Notes: generated from the sequence alone by a model not told the origin. Shown: positions 1-9,204, counted from the first letter of the stretch. The stretch: 64,000 nt of DNA from JASGMR01 sp963664675 (GCA_963664675.2 CAXXLB010000009.1:930001-994000); one strand, 5' to 3'. A program made the numbers and translations.

Positions 1-101
1 TCAAAATTAAAAAAAACTATTATAAATATCGATAACGTAAAAAAATAAATATACATAAAATATCTCAAAATAAAAGCTCTTCTTGTTGGCCTCAATATCA
101 T
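1..101 (-). CDS. N-terminal part of an unidentified membrane protein (runs off the window)
   Basis: Only the first 33 codons are present; the frame is open to the window edge. The ATG at 101-99 is preceded by GAGG seven bases upstream, and a well-spaced promoter lies further upstream (135-163). The peptide begins MILRPTRRAF and is followed by a strongly hydrophobic, aromatic-rich stretch, so a basic cytoplasmic start followed by a membrane segment is visible. The beginning resembles bacterial PH-domain (bPH_2) membrane proteins, but that is a guess from about 30 residues. The good ribosome site and promoter make a real gene likely. Confidence 0.6.
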   Translation of the reverse strand, partial: MILRPTRRAFILRYFMYIYFFTLSIFIIVFFNF

Positions 102-134
102 CAATATACCTCTTATTTTTTTATTTTCCATTCA

Positions 135-163
135 ATTATATAACCTTAAATATTTATAAGCAA
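135..163 (-). promoter_or_regulatory. Sigma-70-type promoter for the gene leaving the window
   Basis: On the minus strand TTGCTT (163-158) and TATAAT (140-135) are separated by exactly 17 bases. It lies about 35 bases upstream of the ATG at 101 and downstream of the terminator of the efflux operon, so it would restart transcription. Confidence 0.6.
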
Positions 164-209
164 GTAAATAGCAATACATAAAAATTTCTTGTTTAATATG
201 CTTCAAATC

Positions 210-257
210 AATTCAAAAATAAATATTACCTCTCCTCTATTAGAAAAGAGGTAATAT
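210..257 (-). terminator. Intrinsic terminator of the efflux operon
   Basis: A perfect 11-bp inverted repeat (223-233 with 247-257, 13-base loop) is followed on the minus strand by a T-rich stretch. It sits about 60 bases after the stop of the permease gene. Confidence 0.65.
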
Positions 258-314
258 CTATAAAACTAAGTATTCACTAAAGAAATATAAATAATATCTA
301 AAGCTCACAAATAT

Positions 315-1514
315 TTATTCATATCTCAAAGCCTCTATAGGGCTCAATCTCGAAGCCTTGTTTGCAGGATAAAGTCCAGATACCAAACCTATTCCAGCAG
401 AAACCAAAAAAGCTATTATTGCTATTTCCGGGCTTAAGCGTGCGTGTAAATTCATGCCCGTTGCTATATGTTCCACGCTGCTTGTCAATGCCCAGGCTAA
501 TAAAATTCCTATGATTCCTGCAATAAATGTAATCAAAACACTTTCCACTAAAAATTCCGTTAATATTCGTTTCCTTGAAGCACCTATCGCCATCTTAATT
601 CCAATTTCCCTTGTTCTTTCCGTAACTGAAACCAACATTATATTCATTATCCCTATTCCTCCTACAAAAAGAGAAATAGCTGCAACAGCTACTAAAACAA
701 GAGATAACAGACCCAACGTATCATTCATAACATCTAAAATCTGTTGCTGATTTGAAATTCTATAGTATTCATTTTCATCAAATTTAGGATACAAATAGTA
801 ATCAATCTCTTTCATGGCCTTTGATACCGCATCTTCAGAAATTGCCACAGCGATAAGGCTTGAAACTTCCCCCTGGCTCTGAAATATTCTGGCTTCTGCA
901 GTTGAAAAGGGAATATACAAAAAATTCGATGGATCAGAAAATTGACTGGTTGTTCCGGATTCCATCACTCCAACAATTTCAAAAGAATTCTTTTTGGTAT
1001 AATCACCAATATCTTGAATAACGTACACCGTTTGTCCCACAGGATCAATATCCGGGTACAATGTTTCTGCAAGGGTATTTCCAATAATTGCTACGGAATT
1101 CTTACTCAGATAATCCTCTTCAGAAAAATCAGTTCCACTTACAATATCATATTGCATTACATCCATGTATTCTTCTTCAATACCTAAAACAGTTTCAGAA
1201 TCGTCGTCATAATCACTTTTAATCGTATAATTACCTTGTAAAGTAACAACGGTGTTTTCAACATGGGGACACATCGCCTCAATATCCTCACCGTAAGAGT
1301 AAAGTAATGGATAAGCATAAGAATTGAACGAAGAAACCGTTATATTCTTTGCACCTAAAGACGAAATGCTTTCAGTGACAGATGCTGTTGTTCCCTCTCC
1401 TAAAGCGGCTATGGAAACTACCGAGGTTATTCCAATAACTATTCCAAGCATCGATAAAATCGTACGCATTTTATTGTTCCATAAGGATCTTAAAGCTTCA
1501 ATTATTACTTCCAA
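315..1514 (-). CDS. MacB/FtsX-type ABC transporter permease
   Basis: 399-residue permease of a MacAB-type export system. It has the MacB architecture: one N-terminal membrane helix (about residues 17-40), a large extracytoplasmic MacB_PCD-like domain (about 45-265), then three helices of the FtsX domain (about 268-300, 322-348, 362-385). A conserved family feature, VTERTREIGIKMAIGA, is seen after the second helix. The start is a TTG 16 bases inside the ATPase gene, with AGGTG upstream, so the two are translationally coupled. The ATPase, fusion protein and TolC-like genes upstream make this a tripartite exporter. The substrate (peptide, lipid or macrolide-like drug) cannot be told. Confidence 0.9.
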   Translation of the reverse strand: MEVIIEALRSLWNNKMRTILSMLGIVIGITSVVSIAALGEGTTASVTESISSLGAKNITVSSFNSYAYPLLYSYGEDIEAMCPHVENTVVTLQGNYTIKSDYDDDSETVLGIEEEYMDVMQYDIVSGTDFSEEDYLSKNSVAIIGNTLAETLYPDIDPVGQTVYVIQDIGDYTKKNSFEIVGVMESGTTSQFSDPSNFLYIPFSTAEARIFQSQGEVSSLIAVAISEDAVSKAMKEIDYYLYPKFDENEYYRISNQQQILDVMNDTLGLLSLVLVAVAAISLFVGGIGIMNIMLVSVTERTREIGIKMAIGASRKRILTEFLVESVLITFIAGIIGILLAWALTSSVEHIATGMNLHARLSPEIAIIAFLVSAGIGLVSGLYPANKASRLSPIEALRYE

Positions 1515-2199
1515 TTTCTTTCACCTCTGTTGATTCTATTTCCCCATCTCTTATACGGACTACCTTGGATCCCAAAGGCACCATCTCCATGTCGTGTGTA
1601 ACAATAACGATTGTTTTCCCCATTTTATTCAATTTTAAAAAAAGATTCTCAATTTCCTCTCCGCTTTTTGTATCAAGATTTCCCGTAGGTTCATCTGCAA
1701 GAATAAAAGCCGGATCATTCGATAGAGCTCTGGCAATCGCAACTCTCTGTTGCTGACCACCGGATAACTGGGAAGGCTTGTGATTTACTCTATCACCCAA
1801 CCCCACCAACTCAAGGAGATCTAAAGCTTTCTTTCTCCTTTCGGATCTACTCATATGAGAATATATCATCGGAAGCTCAACATTTTCAAAAGCAGATAAT
1901 TTCGGTAATAAATTATACCTTTGAAAAACGAAGCCAATTTTGGAATTTCGAATTTTAGATAATTTTTTACTTTTATATTTTGATATATCAATACCATCGA
2001 TATCCAATCTTCCCTTGGTGGATTTATCAAGACAACCAAGAATATGAAGAAGTGTAGACTTACCACTTCCAGAAGGGCCAATGATTATAACAATCTCTCC
2101 TTCACCAACGGAGAATGTAACACCTTTAAGAGCATCGACCTTCACTTCGCCCATATCGTACGTCTTCCAAATTTTTTCTAAATGCATTACTGTTTTCAT
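1498..2199 (-). CDS. MacB/LolD-type ABC transporter ATP-binding protein
   Basis: 233-residue cytoplasmic ATPase powering the adjacent permease. Walker A GPSGSGKS is at 41-48, the signature LSGGQQQ at 145-151, Walker B FILADEP at 165-171, and the switch His lies in VTHD. I place the start at the ATG at 2199 (MKTVMHLEK), preceded by AGGAG; the frame extends further upstream but would overlap the fusion-protein gene and lacks a better site. Length and sequence type are those of the LolD/MacB-ATPase group in which ATPase and permease are separate chains. Confidence 0.92.
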   Translation of the reverse strand: MKTVMHLEKIWKTYDMGEVKVDALKGVTFSVGEGEIVIIIGPSGSGKSTLLHILGCLDKSTKGRLDIDGIDISKYKSKKLSKIRNSKIGFVFQRYNLLPKLSAFENVELPMIYSHMSRSERRKKALDLLELVGLGDRVNHKPSQLSGGQQQRVAIARALSNDPAFILADEPTGNLDTKSGEEIENLFLKLNKMGKTIVIVTHDMEMVPLGSKVVRIRDGEIESTEVKEIGSNN

Positions 2200-2212
2200 T
2201 TTTTTCTCCTGC

Positions 2213-3520
2213 TCAATCTGGTCTACCAGCTGGTGGCGAAGAATTTTGCGGAGGTCGTTCGCCTTCTCCTCCAGGACCTCCAACAAAATTTTCTTCTAAA
2301 TCATTTAATCTTAAAATTTCTTCTACATCGGGCTGAATTACAAGGACATCCCCCAATTCTACTCCGGATAATATCTGAACATTATCATCTGAACTTTCTC
2401 CAATTTCAACATATACCTTTTCTGACGTTTCTGAATCATCTACCTGCTTTAAAACATAACTACCATTCTCATCTTCATAAACTGCATTCGAAGGAACCAC
2501 GTTTCCCCCCGTAAAATCCTGAACTATAAGGTTAACATCACAGCTAACTCCGGAAATTATACCTTTCTCATAGGGATTTTCATTCAATTCAATCTCGATG
2601 GGAACAACTACTATTCCACTGGAGGATTCGGCCACAGGACTTATAAAATATATGCTACCTGTTATTTCAACATCGTAATTCGGGAAAGATACAATCGCTT
2701 CCATTCCATTGTAAATCTTACTCATATCAACCTCATCAATCACTCCGGAAACATACACATTTTCATAATCAACTATGGAAACTGCTGCAGATTCATCAGA
2801 TATCATTTCACCCTCGTTTACATTAACAGAACTTATTATTCCATTAATCGGTGATTTAATTACTGCATAATCTAAATTCTTTTCAGCCTGTAATAATTTT
2901 AACTCTAACAGCTTTCTTTCACTCATGCTTGAATCCCAGGAATTCTCATAATCATTCAGCGCATTTATGTAATTAATTTGGTATTCAATATCATCTAAAA
3001 TGGCTATTGTAGAATCTTCCGTTACATAATCTCCTTCTTTTACAAATACTTTCTCTATATCTGCAGAAATCTTAGAAATTACTTCTCTGGTTTCGGCTTC
3101 CAGGGTTCCTGTAATGCTTATATATTCCGAAATTTCATTTTCACTTTCATCGACAGGATAAACTAAATATACACTTTCAAAATCTTCATCATCACTGGTT
3201 TCGACTATCGAAGAAAGTGGATTCATCATTCCTCTTCGATTACCATTAAAATCAGTCCCTCCCGCAGACATGTTTTCCAATACATTCAATAACTGTTCCG
3301 GATCATCTTTATATTGTTCTTTAATTGTTTCAAACCTAGCCTCAGTAAGCGTTTCGGGAATAAGTCCCTGTTCTTTTAAAGATTCATAGCTATATTCATC
3401 TTTATTTCCTGAAACAAAAAATTTATATGAAAAAAACGCACCTAAAAAAATTACCACTATAACTACCAATACAATTATTATTTTCTTCTTTTTTTTGTTT
3501 TTATCTTCTTTTTTATTCAT
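2213..3520 (-). CDS. HlyD/MacA-type membrane fusion protein
   Basis: Periplasmic adaptor of the MacAB-like exporter, about 435 residues. A very basic N-terminus (KKKKK) precedes one membrane anchor (about residues 14-34). An acidic region follows, then a barrel-sandwich (lipoyl-like) hybrid with YAVIKSPINGIISSVNVNEG near the middle, a beta-barrel segment, and a C-terminal membrane-proximal domain ending in a Gly/Pro-rich tail. Three candidate starts are packed together (GTG 3529, ATG 3526, ATG 3520); AAAGGTG gives the best spacing for 3520. It overlaps the end of the preceding TolC-like gene by 8 bases. The helical hairpin typical of MacA looks short. Confidence 0.85.
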   Translation of the reverse strand: MNKKEDKNKKKKKIIIVLVVIVVIFLGAFFSYKFFVSGNKDEYSYESLKEQGLIPETLTEARFETIKEQYKDDPEQLLNVLENMSAGGTDFNGNRRGMMNPLSSIVETSDDEDFESVYLVYPVDESENEISEYISITGTLEAETREVISKISADIEKVFVKEGDYVTEDSTIAILDDIEYQINYINALNDYENSWDSSMSERKLLELKLLQAEKNLDYAVIKSPINGIISSVNVNEGEMISDESAAVSIVDYENVYVSGVIDEVDMSKIYNGMEAIVSFPNYDVEITGSIYFISPVAESSSGIVVVPIEIELNENPYEKGIISGVSCDVNLIVQDFTGGNVVPSNAVYEDENGSYVLKQVDDSETSEKVYVEIGESSDDNVQILSGVELGDVLVIQPDVEEILRLNDLEENFVGGPGGEGERPPQNSSPPAGRPD

Positions 3521-4814
3521 CTTCATCACCTTTCACGGTCGTTTCTATATCAAAAAAATTCACTTCTGAAATAGTATTTGAATAGATATAAAGATTTAAT
3601 TTAGCTAAATACAAGCTCTCAACTTCTCTTTGGTAATTCAGCAGGCTTTTTTCATAATCATTTACTACTATTTCATAATCTATATTATTTATGTATCCGG
3701 AATCCAAAAGTTTCTTGTTTTTTTCTATCTCTTCTTCATATTCTTTCAAAGAAATCTCAGCTATTTCAACCGATATTTCAGAAGTTTCAAGTTCCATCAA
3801 ATCTACTTCATAGGTACTTTCATTATCATCAACCAATTCATTCAATTTAAGCGCTTCATAGTTTGATTTTCTTTCTTCTACTTCTAAACCAACATCTTTA
3901 TTGAAAATATCAAATGAAAATTGAAATCCAAAGTTCCATGACAAATCTTCAAAATCATTAATACCAAAATTAATGCTGACTTCCGGAAGGTACGGTTTAT
4001 ACCAGGTTTCGTTTATTAATTCTTCTGCTTCTACTCTCAACTTTTGTGCCTTTACATCTAACCTTTGATCTAAATCTGCTTCCGGTTCATCATTTTCTAT
4101 TATTTTTTTAACCAACATTTGAAATTCATTATATAAATCTTCGTTGTAATCATCTAAATCAATAGATATTATTTGCTTATTATATTCCAAAATTTGTTTT
4201 TTCTGTTCCAAAATTTCACTTTTTATCTCATCTATTAATTCTTCATTGTGCTCAGCTTCCATTTCTATCTGAAGTAAATTTAAACTATTTTCTGCAATTT
4301 CTTTATTTTTAATATAGTAGTGATAACTTGAAATATCATCCAAAAGGTTCGTAAAGGCATCAAATTTGGCATTGATTAAATTAAAAGTTGAATCTAAAAA
4401 ATCGGCCTCAATTTTCATATTATCAGATCTCTCATCACTGAAAATATCATCCATTGAAAGTTTTAGATTCACATTGTCAGCTTCTATTATATTTTCCGAT
4501 TCTTGATCTATCACAAAGGGGATATTTATCCCCAATGTGATTCCATATATTTCTAAAAAATTTATATCAAAATCGAACTTTTTGCTATCAGAATCGCTCG
4601 CAGAAGATGTCGCATAATCAAATCCAAAGGATATATCAGGAATAAAAAATTGACTAATTTCAGAATAATCATTCAGAGCTTCACTGAAACTTTCTAAGCT
4701 TTTTGCATAGTCACTGCTATTATTTAATCTATCTATGTAAAGTTGCTCTATTGTCGCCCCAAACACACTTGTTACTAAGACAAATATTGCAATTAATAAT
4801 ATATTATTTTTCAA
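3513..4814 (-). CDS. TolC-family-like secreted coiled-coil protein (second copy)
   Basis: About 433 residues with a signal peptide (MKNNILLIAIFVLVTSVFGA), then alternating beta-rich and long helical heptad stretches, as in outer-membrane efflux proteins (OEP/TolC). The segment around YKPYLPEVSINFGIND has the strand pattern seen before TolC hairpins. I choose a TTG start at 4814, because GGAGG lies ten bases before it and a clean signal peptide begins there; a TTG at 4841 would put the ribosome site inside the gene. It overlaps the fusion-protein start. Being next to MacA/MacB homologues supports a role as outer channel; similarity to TolC is inferred from shape, not strong motifs. Confidence 0.7.
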   Translation of the reverse strand: MKNNILLIAIFVLVTSVFGATIEQLYIDRLNNSSDYAKSLESFSEALNDYSEISQFFIPDISFGFDYATSSASDSDSKKFDFDINFLEIYGITLGINIPFVIDQESENIIEADNVNLKLSMDDIFSDERSDNMKIEADFLDSTFNLINAKFDAFTNLLDDISSYHYYIKNKEIAENSLNLLQIEMEAEHNEELIDEIKSEILEQKKQILEYNKQIISIDLDDYNEDLYNEFQMLVKKIIENDEPEADLDQRLDVKAQKLRVEAEELINETWYKPYLPEVSINFGINDFEDLSWNFGFQFSFDIFNKDVGLEVEERKSNYEALKLNELVDDNESTYEVDLMELETSEISVEIAEISLKEYEEEIEKNKKLLDSGYINNIDYEIVVNDYEKSLLNYQREVESLYLAKLNLYIYSNTISEVNFFDIETTVKGDEDE

Positions 4815-4868
4815 AATAAAATTTCCTCCAACTTTCTTCAACTAGCATTTTCAATGATTCACTGATTA

Positions 4869-5870
4869 CTAAAAATTAATCTTACTAACATCTCCTCCAA
4901 CAGAAATAACATATTCAATTATTGTATTATAGTAATCTTGAACAGCAGAATAATAACTATTTTGAGAATTTAGCATACTCACATAAGAGGATCTATAGTC
5001 ACTATCAGAAATTAATCCTTTTCCATATCTGATACTAATATCATCAAATTCTTCTTTTAAAAGGTCCAAATTTCCACTATTAATATAAATTGTATTATAC
5101 TTATCATTTAAATCTATCATATAATCTTCATTAGCTTCCTGTGATGATTCTAAGGCATTTTCATAGTTCAGTTTATTTTCTTTTACCTGAATCTCCTGAT
5201 CTTTTAAATCATATTCAGATGAAAGGGCGGACATATTTTCTAATTCGTATTCTGATATTTTTAGAGCCAATTCCGAAGATTTTAAAGAATAATCATTGTT
5301 TAAATACTCTTCATCCGAAACGAATAATTCATCAGCTTTAACAACATTGAGCACAATTTCGTCAAAAGAAATCGATGTTAATTTTGAGAATTCTTCAAGA
5401 TAAGTATTATAGTTTCTGAGTGAAGTATTATAGTTTATTTGTTCTTCTTCTAAACTTAACTTTGATTCCTTTAAATCTGAATCGGAAACTATTTTTTTCT
5501 CATTTAAATAAATATTGTTCTGGTAAGTTTCAGAAGCATCGGCCAGATTCATTTCATTGGTTTTCAAGTTTATTCCTTCACTGTAAACATTGAATAAATC
5601 ACTCAAAAAGCTCTGATAAAGTGAAATCATATCACTTTTTTCTGTATCCATACTTGAATAATAACTATTTTCAGCATTTAATTTATCTTCCTCTGTTGTA
5701 GCTTCGATCATCGCTTTATCATAATCCATAAGATACTTTTCTCTGCTCAATGAAATTAATTCATAATCGGCATTTTCATTTAATGCACCACTAAAGAACT
5801 CATTAACTGTAACACTGAACCCTGAAATAAAAATTATTACAAACAAAGCTAAAAAAACGATTTTTTTCAT
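4869..5870 (-). CDS. TolC-family-like secreted coiled-coil protein (first copy)
   Basis: 333 residues, start ATG with AGGAGG upstream. The signal peptide MKKIVFLALFVIIFISGFS is followed by almost uninterrupted helical, acidic coiled coil with Asn/Tyr-rich turns. It looks like a short TolC/OEP helical hairpin protein lacking much of the beta-barrel sequence. It lies between the sensor kinase and the second TolC-like gene, in the same operon and orientation. Having two different TolC-like proteins in one exporter operon is unusual; they may form a hetero-oligomer in the toga, or this one may be a periplasmic spacer. Confidence 0.65.
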   Translation of the reverse strand: MKKIVFLALFVIIFISGFSVTVNEFFSGALNENADYELISLSREKYLMDYDKAMIEATTEEDKLNAENSYYSSMDTEKSDMISLYQSFLSDLFNVYSEGINLKTNEMNLADASETYQNNIYLNEKKIVSDSDLKESKLSLEEEQINYNTSLRNYNTYLEEFSKLTSISFDEIVLNVVKADELFVSDEEYLNNDYSLKSSELALKISEYELENMSALSSEYDLKDQEIQVKENKLNYENALESSQEANEDYMIDLNDKYNTIYINSGNLDLLKEEFDDISIRYGKGLISDSDYRSSYVSMLNSQNSYYSAVQDYYNTIIEYVISVGGDVSKINF

Positions 5871-5904
5871 ATTTTCCTCCTAAATTTTTTGAAATTATAT
5901 TGAT

Positions 5905-7401
5905 TCAATCTTTTTTCAAATATTCAAACCAGACTGTTGTTCCTTCATTTTCCTTGCTTTCTACACCATATTTAAAACCATGTATACGAAATATATTCTT
6001 TATTATGGACATTCCCAAGCCACTGCTATAATCGTCCTCACTTCTCGCTCTATTCACTTTATAAAATCTGTCCCAAACATACTTTAAATCTTCTTCACTG
6101 ATACCACACCCATTATCCTGTATACAAACTCTTACTCCTTCTTCGCTTTCATCAACGTACACTTTGATTATTCCATTTTTATTTGTATACTTTATAGAAT
6201 TACTCAGAATATTAATCAATGCCTTATAAAGCTGTTTTTTATCACCAACTATAAAAACATCCTTTGGAACTTTATTCTCAAATATGATTCCTTTTTTTTC
6301 GGTCAAAATGTTTATCTCTTCAAAAACATGTTCAACAAATTCTCTTAATTCGATTTTTTCCAATTTCAATTTGTAATATCCCGCTTCTAGTTCTGATAAT
6401 TCGGAAATTTCTGATATTCTGCTGTTCAATCTTTTTACTTCATCCATTATTACGTTTGAATATTCTTTCAATTTCTGTTCGTTTTCAAACTTTAAATCCT
6501 TAATCAACTCGGCATATACAGAAATACTACTCAAAGGAGTTTTTAAATCGTGAGATGTGTTCGATATAAATTCTCTTCTGAAAACTTCTAACTTGCTTAA
6601 CTGGTAAGACATTTCATTTATCGAGTTGGCCAGTTCCTGAAATTCATCTTTGGACTTAAATACTACTTTTTCATTGAAGTTGCCTTTAGCAATCTCAGAT
6701 GATACATTTTTAATTGTTACTATCTTTTTAGTAAATGATTTTGATAAAAGTAAGGCCAACAAGGATCCTGCTATCAAAGCAATTCCGGCAATATAAATGA
6801 GCTGTTTCGTTATCAAACCTGATACTTCATTTATAGGATCTAAAGGTGAAGTAACTATTACCGAGCATTTTTTCCCATCAACTGTAAAAGGCTTACCATA
6901 CACTATTATTTTTAAATCAAATGATAATTTATAATTTTGTAAATTGTCGCCCCTTATTAAAAATTCTTTATTTTCACTGGCCTTTTTAAAAACCAAATTA
7001 AAAAATTGTTCATAAAGATTTGGTGGAATTTTATTAGATATAATATTTCCAGGAAATTCTATAGGAGTTTTAGAGTCGTCCAATCCATGTTCGAAATCTC
7101 TGTTAAATCTATCGTCAAAAAACAAAGAACTAAAATACGAATCACCTTTTTCATTCAATATTGCTATGCTTTCTTTACTCACAGAGGTTAACTCTGATAT
7201 CTGGCTAAAAGCATCATCATTAAACCCCGATTCTTTAATAATACTTATTATCTTTTCCGAGGTATTCTTTGCCTCATTTATTTTTGCCCTGGTATAATTT
7301 TCTTTTAACATAAAAACTTGAAAAATAAATGTTATCACTATTATTCCCAACACCAAAATTGTGGTGATTCCCCAGAGCTTAAAGGATATATTATTCTTCA
7401 T
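5905..7401 (-). CDS. Membrane sensor histidine kinase
   Basis: About 498 residues. Helix 1 at about 9-31, an extracytoplasmic sensor of about 170 residues, helix 2 at about 201-220, a HAMP linker, then the HisKA motif SHDLKTP with phospho-accepting His284. The HATPase domain has the N box (LINILSNSIKYT), G1 box (DNGCGISEEDL) and G2 box (SGLGMSIIKNI). The start ATG at 7401 overlaps the end of the response-regulator gene by 11 bases, so kinase and regulator are co-translated. Placement at the head of an efflux operon suggests that it senses an envelope stress or an exported compound. Confidence 0.92.
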   Translation of the reverse strand: MKNNISFKLWGITTILVLGIIVITFIFQVFMLKENYTRAKINEAKNTSEKIISIIKESGFNDDAFSQISELTSVSKESIAILNEKGDSYFSSLFFDDRFNRDFEHGLDDSKTPIEFPGNIISNKIPPNLYEQFFNLVFKKASENKEFLIRGDNLQNYKLSFDLKIIVYGKPFTVDGKKCSVIVTSPLDPINEVSGLITKQLIYIAGIALIAGSLLALLLSKSFTKKIVTIKNVSSEIAKGNFNEKVVFKSKDEFQELANSINEMSYQLSKLEVFRREFISNTSHDLKTPLSSISVYAELIKDLKFENEQKLKEYSNVIMDEVKRLNSRISEISELSELEAGYYKLKLEKIELREFVEHVFEEINILTEKKGIIFENKVPKDVFIVGDKKQLYKALINILSNSIKYTNKNGIIKVYVDESEEGVRVCIQDNGCGISEEDLKYVWDRFYKVNRARSEDDYSSGLGMSIIKNIFRIHGFKYGVESKENEGTTVWFEYLKKD

Positions 7402-8071
7402 CTCTGAACTCAAATTTATAACCAACTCCCCAGACGGTCTTAATATTGTCTCTTTTTGATCCTAATTTAGCTCTAATTTGTTTAATGTGAGTATCCACCG
7501 TCCTGTAATCAAGAATTTCTGTGTTTCCCCAAACTTTTATTAATAATGTTTCTCTACTGAATACTTTTTTTTCATTTTCTAAAAGAAAAAGAAGCAGATC
7601 GTATTCTTTTGGAGTCAATTCAAGTTTTATTCCATCTATCGCTATTTCTCTTTGGCTATCATTTATCGAAAATCCATTTTTCATTTTTATTATCTTATCT
7701 TCTTCTTCGCCTTTATATCTTCTAATAATCGCCTTTATTTTCGCAGCCAATTCCCTGAGACTGAAAGGTTTTTGCACATAATCGTCCGCTCCCAACTCAT
7801 ATCCCTTCAGCCGATTATATTCTTCACCCTTTGCGGTTAGAACCAATATTGGAGTTTGTTTTGCATCGCGATTCATTTCAAGAATATCCCATCCATCGAG
7901 TCCAGGTAACATTATATCTAAAATTACAAGATCATATCTATTTTTCATAATTTTATTCAATCCATCATTTCCATCAAAAGACTGCACAACTGAATAATCC
8001 TGATCATTTAAATAAATTTTTATTGCATTAGAAAGATTTTTATTGTCCTCAATTATTAAAATACTTTTCAT
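7391..8071 (-). CDS. OmpR/PhoB-family response regulator
   Basis: 226 residues. The receiver domain (about 1-118) has the acidic pair ED at 8-9, phospho-acceptor Asp52 in VILDIMLPG, Thr in LVLTAKG and the Lys of QKPFS. The C-terminal winged-helix DNA-binding domain (about 128-224) ends with TVDTHIKQIRAKL and WGVGYKF. It is the first gene of the two-component/efflux operon and probably regulates it. Two inverted repeats lie in its upstream region (8132-8189) and are candidate sites. Confidence 0.93.
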   Translation of the reverse strand: MKSILIIEDNKNLSNAIKIYLNDQDYSVVQSFDGNDGLNKIMKNRYDLVILDIMLPGLDGWDILEMNRDAKQTPILVLTAKGEEYNRLKGYELGADDYVQKPFSLRELAAKIKAIIRRYKGEEEDKIIKMKNGFSINDSQREIAIDGIKLELTPKEYDLLLFLLENEKKVFSRETLLIKVWGNTEILDYRTVDTHIKQIRAKLGSKRDNIKTVWGVGYKFEFRDEE

Positions 8072-8131
8072 ATGGTTATCATCTCTCTTTTATTATAATC
8101 TATTTTCATTCATTGAATTATCAAAGACCTC

Positions 8132-8189
8132 TTTATGTGTTACATAAATGATTATAAAAATAATTTGTGATAAATATGTGATCACAAAT
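8132..8189. promoter_or_regulatory. Two inverted repeats upstream of the two-component/efflux operon
   Basis: A perfect 9-bp inverted repeat (8163-8171 with 8181-8189, arms ATTTGTGAT/ATCACAAAT, 9-base spacer) lies about 100 bases upstream of the regulator start. A second 7-bp repeat (8132-8138 with 8142-8148, arms TTTATGT/ACATAAA) lies between it and the gene. Their position fits transcription-factor binding sites; which protein binds is unknown. Confidence 0.45.
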
Positions 8190-8262
8190 CATAATCTGTT
8201 TTTGTCAATTTAATTACCGGGGACTCTACGTAGTTATAAAAATAATTTTTGATAAGTATACG
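8152..8262. repeat. Imperfect 29-bp direct repeat
   Basis: The segment 8152-8180 recurs at 8234-8262 with about 25 of 29 bases the same, an offset of 82 bases. The left copy overlaps the 9-bp inverted repeat; the right copy lacks the palindromic partner. It may be a second, degenerate regulator site or duplicated spacer DNA. Confidence 0.45.
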
Positions 8263-8272
8263 CACTTGGTTT

Positions 8273-8303
8273 CAAAAACAGGCTCACCATAAGGTAAGCC
8301 TGT
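8273..8303 (-). terminator. Intrinsic terminator after the secreted hydrolase-like gene
   Basis: Arms 8278-8288 and 8293-8303 (ACAGGCT-ACC with GGT-AGCCTGT, one mismatch, 4-base loop) are followed on the minus strand by five T residues. It lies about 70 bases after the stop at 8371. Confidence 0.7.
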
Positions 8304-8370
8304 ATTCAATTTAAATTGTTTCTATCTTTCCCAATATTAATTGAAAAGAATCCTGTTCTATTAAAATTAT

Positions 8371-9135
8371 TTAGAGATCACTCAATAACTTTTCCGTAAA
8401 TCTAAAAGCAATTTCCTGTTGGCTTTCAATACTAGTGGATGCACTTTTGTCGCCATCAATCAATCCATAATTTGCAAAATTTGAATTATTTCCTCCCGAT
8501 ATACATACATAACTTGTAGTTTCTTGAGGTAAAAGGCCTCTCAAATTATTTATTTCAGATATAGTTGTTATTCCATCACTAGAACCATATATCGACAGTA
8601 CTTCTAATTCAAGATCATCCTCCGTATTACCGTTGCAACCATAATCTTCTGAATGATCTACAAAATCAGTTAAATCAACAGTTGATGCATCAGAGCCCCA
8701 TAATACCAAGCCTGTTACTACTCCATTTTTTACCATATCTGGATACGATTCTATAAATTCTGCAGCAGTGTTACCACCTTCACCGTGACCACCTATAGCC
8801 CATACTCCGATTTGAGTATTATCGTTTATTATCGCATTCGCTTCTTCAAAACCAGCTCCATTTTCCAAAACAAAAAATGTAAATCCGTCCTGCGCAAATT
8901 CTATCCCAGCTACTGAATATGCTTCTTTTTCCACACCAGTTTGGGAATAAAAAATTAATCCCACATTTTTTGAATCCACAGTGGGTTCAAAAGCCAGATA
9001 GTTCTCTTCTTCAATTACCTCTACAAACGAATTGCCTTTTAGCGCTTCTTCCGCGCTTGAATCCAGCACCCTTGAAAATGAAAAGACCCCTATTAATGCA
9101 ACCAATAAAACTACCAATAAAACTTTTTTCTTCAT
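8371..9135 (-). CDS. Secreted alpha/beta-hydrolase-fold protein, probably catalytically inactive
   Basis: 254 residues, start ATG at 9135 with GGAGG nine bases upstream. A signal peptide (about 1-22) directs it out of the cytoplasm. The rest fits the small 'alpha/beta hydrolase family' (Abhydrolase_5) proteins: strand-turn IFYSQTGVEKEAYS, nucleophile elbow, then SIYGSSDGITT and a terminal GGNNSNFANYG. In that family the elbow is GGHSxGG; here it is GGHGEGG, so the nucleophile at position 118 is Gly. The usual GGNHAQF His is Asn217. Asp187 remains. Two of three triad residues are therefore missing, suggesting a binding or structural role. It stands alone between two terminator-like sites. Confidence 0.75.
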   Translation of the reverse strand: MKKKVLLVVLLVALIGVFSFSRVLDSSAEEALKGNSFVEVIEEENYLAFEPTVDSKNVGLIFYSQTGVEKEAYSVAGIEFAQDGFTFFVLENGAGFEEANAIINDNTQIGVWAIGGHGEGGNTAAEFIESYPDMVKNGVVTGLVLWGSDASTVDLTDFVDHSEDYGCNGNTEDDLELEVLSIYGSSDGITTISEINNLRGLLPQETTSYVCISGGNNSNFANYGLIDGDKSASTSIESQQEIAFRFTEKLLSDL

Positions 9136-9204
9136 AATAAATTCCTCCATTATTTTTTATAAACTCTTTTCTTTCTTAAACTCATGGCTACGACTTCAAA
9201 AAAA

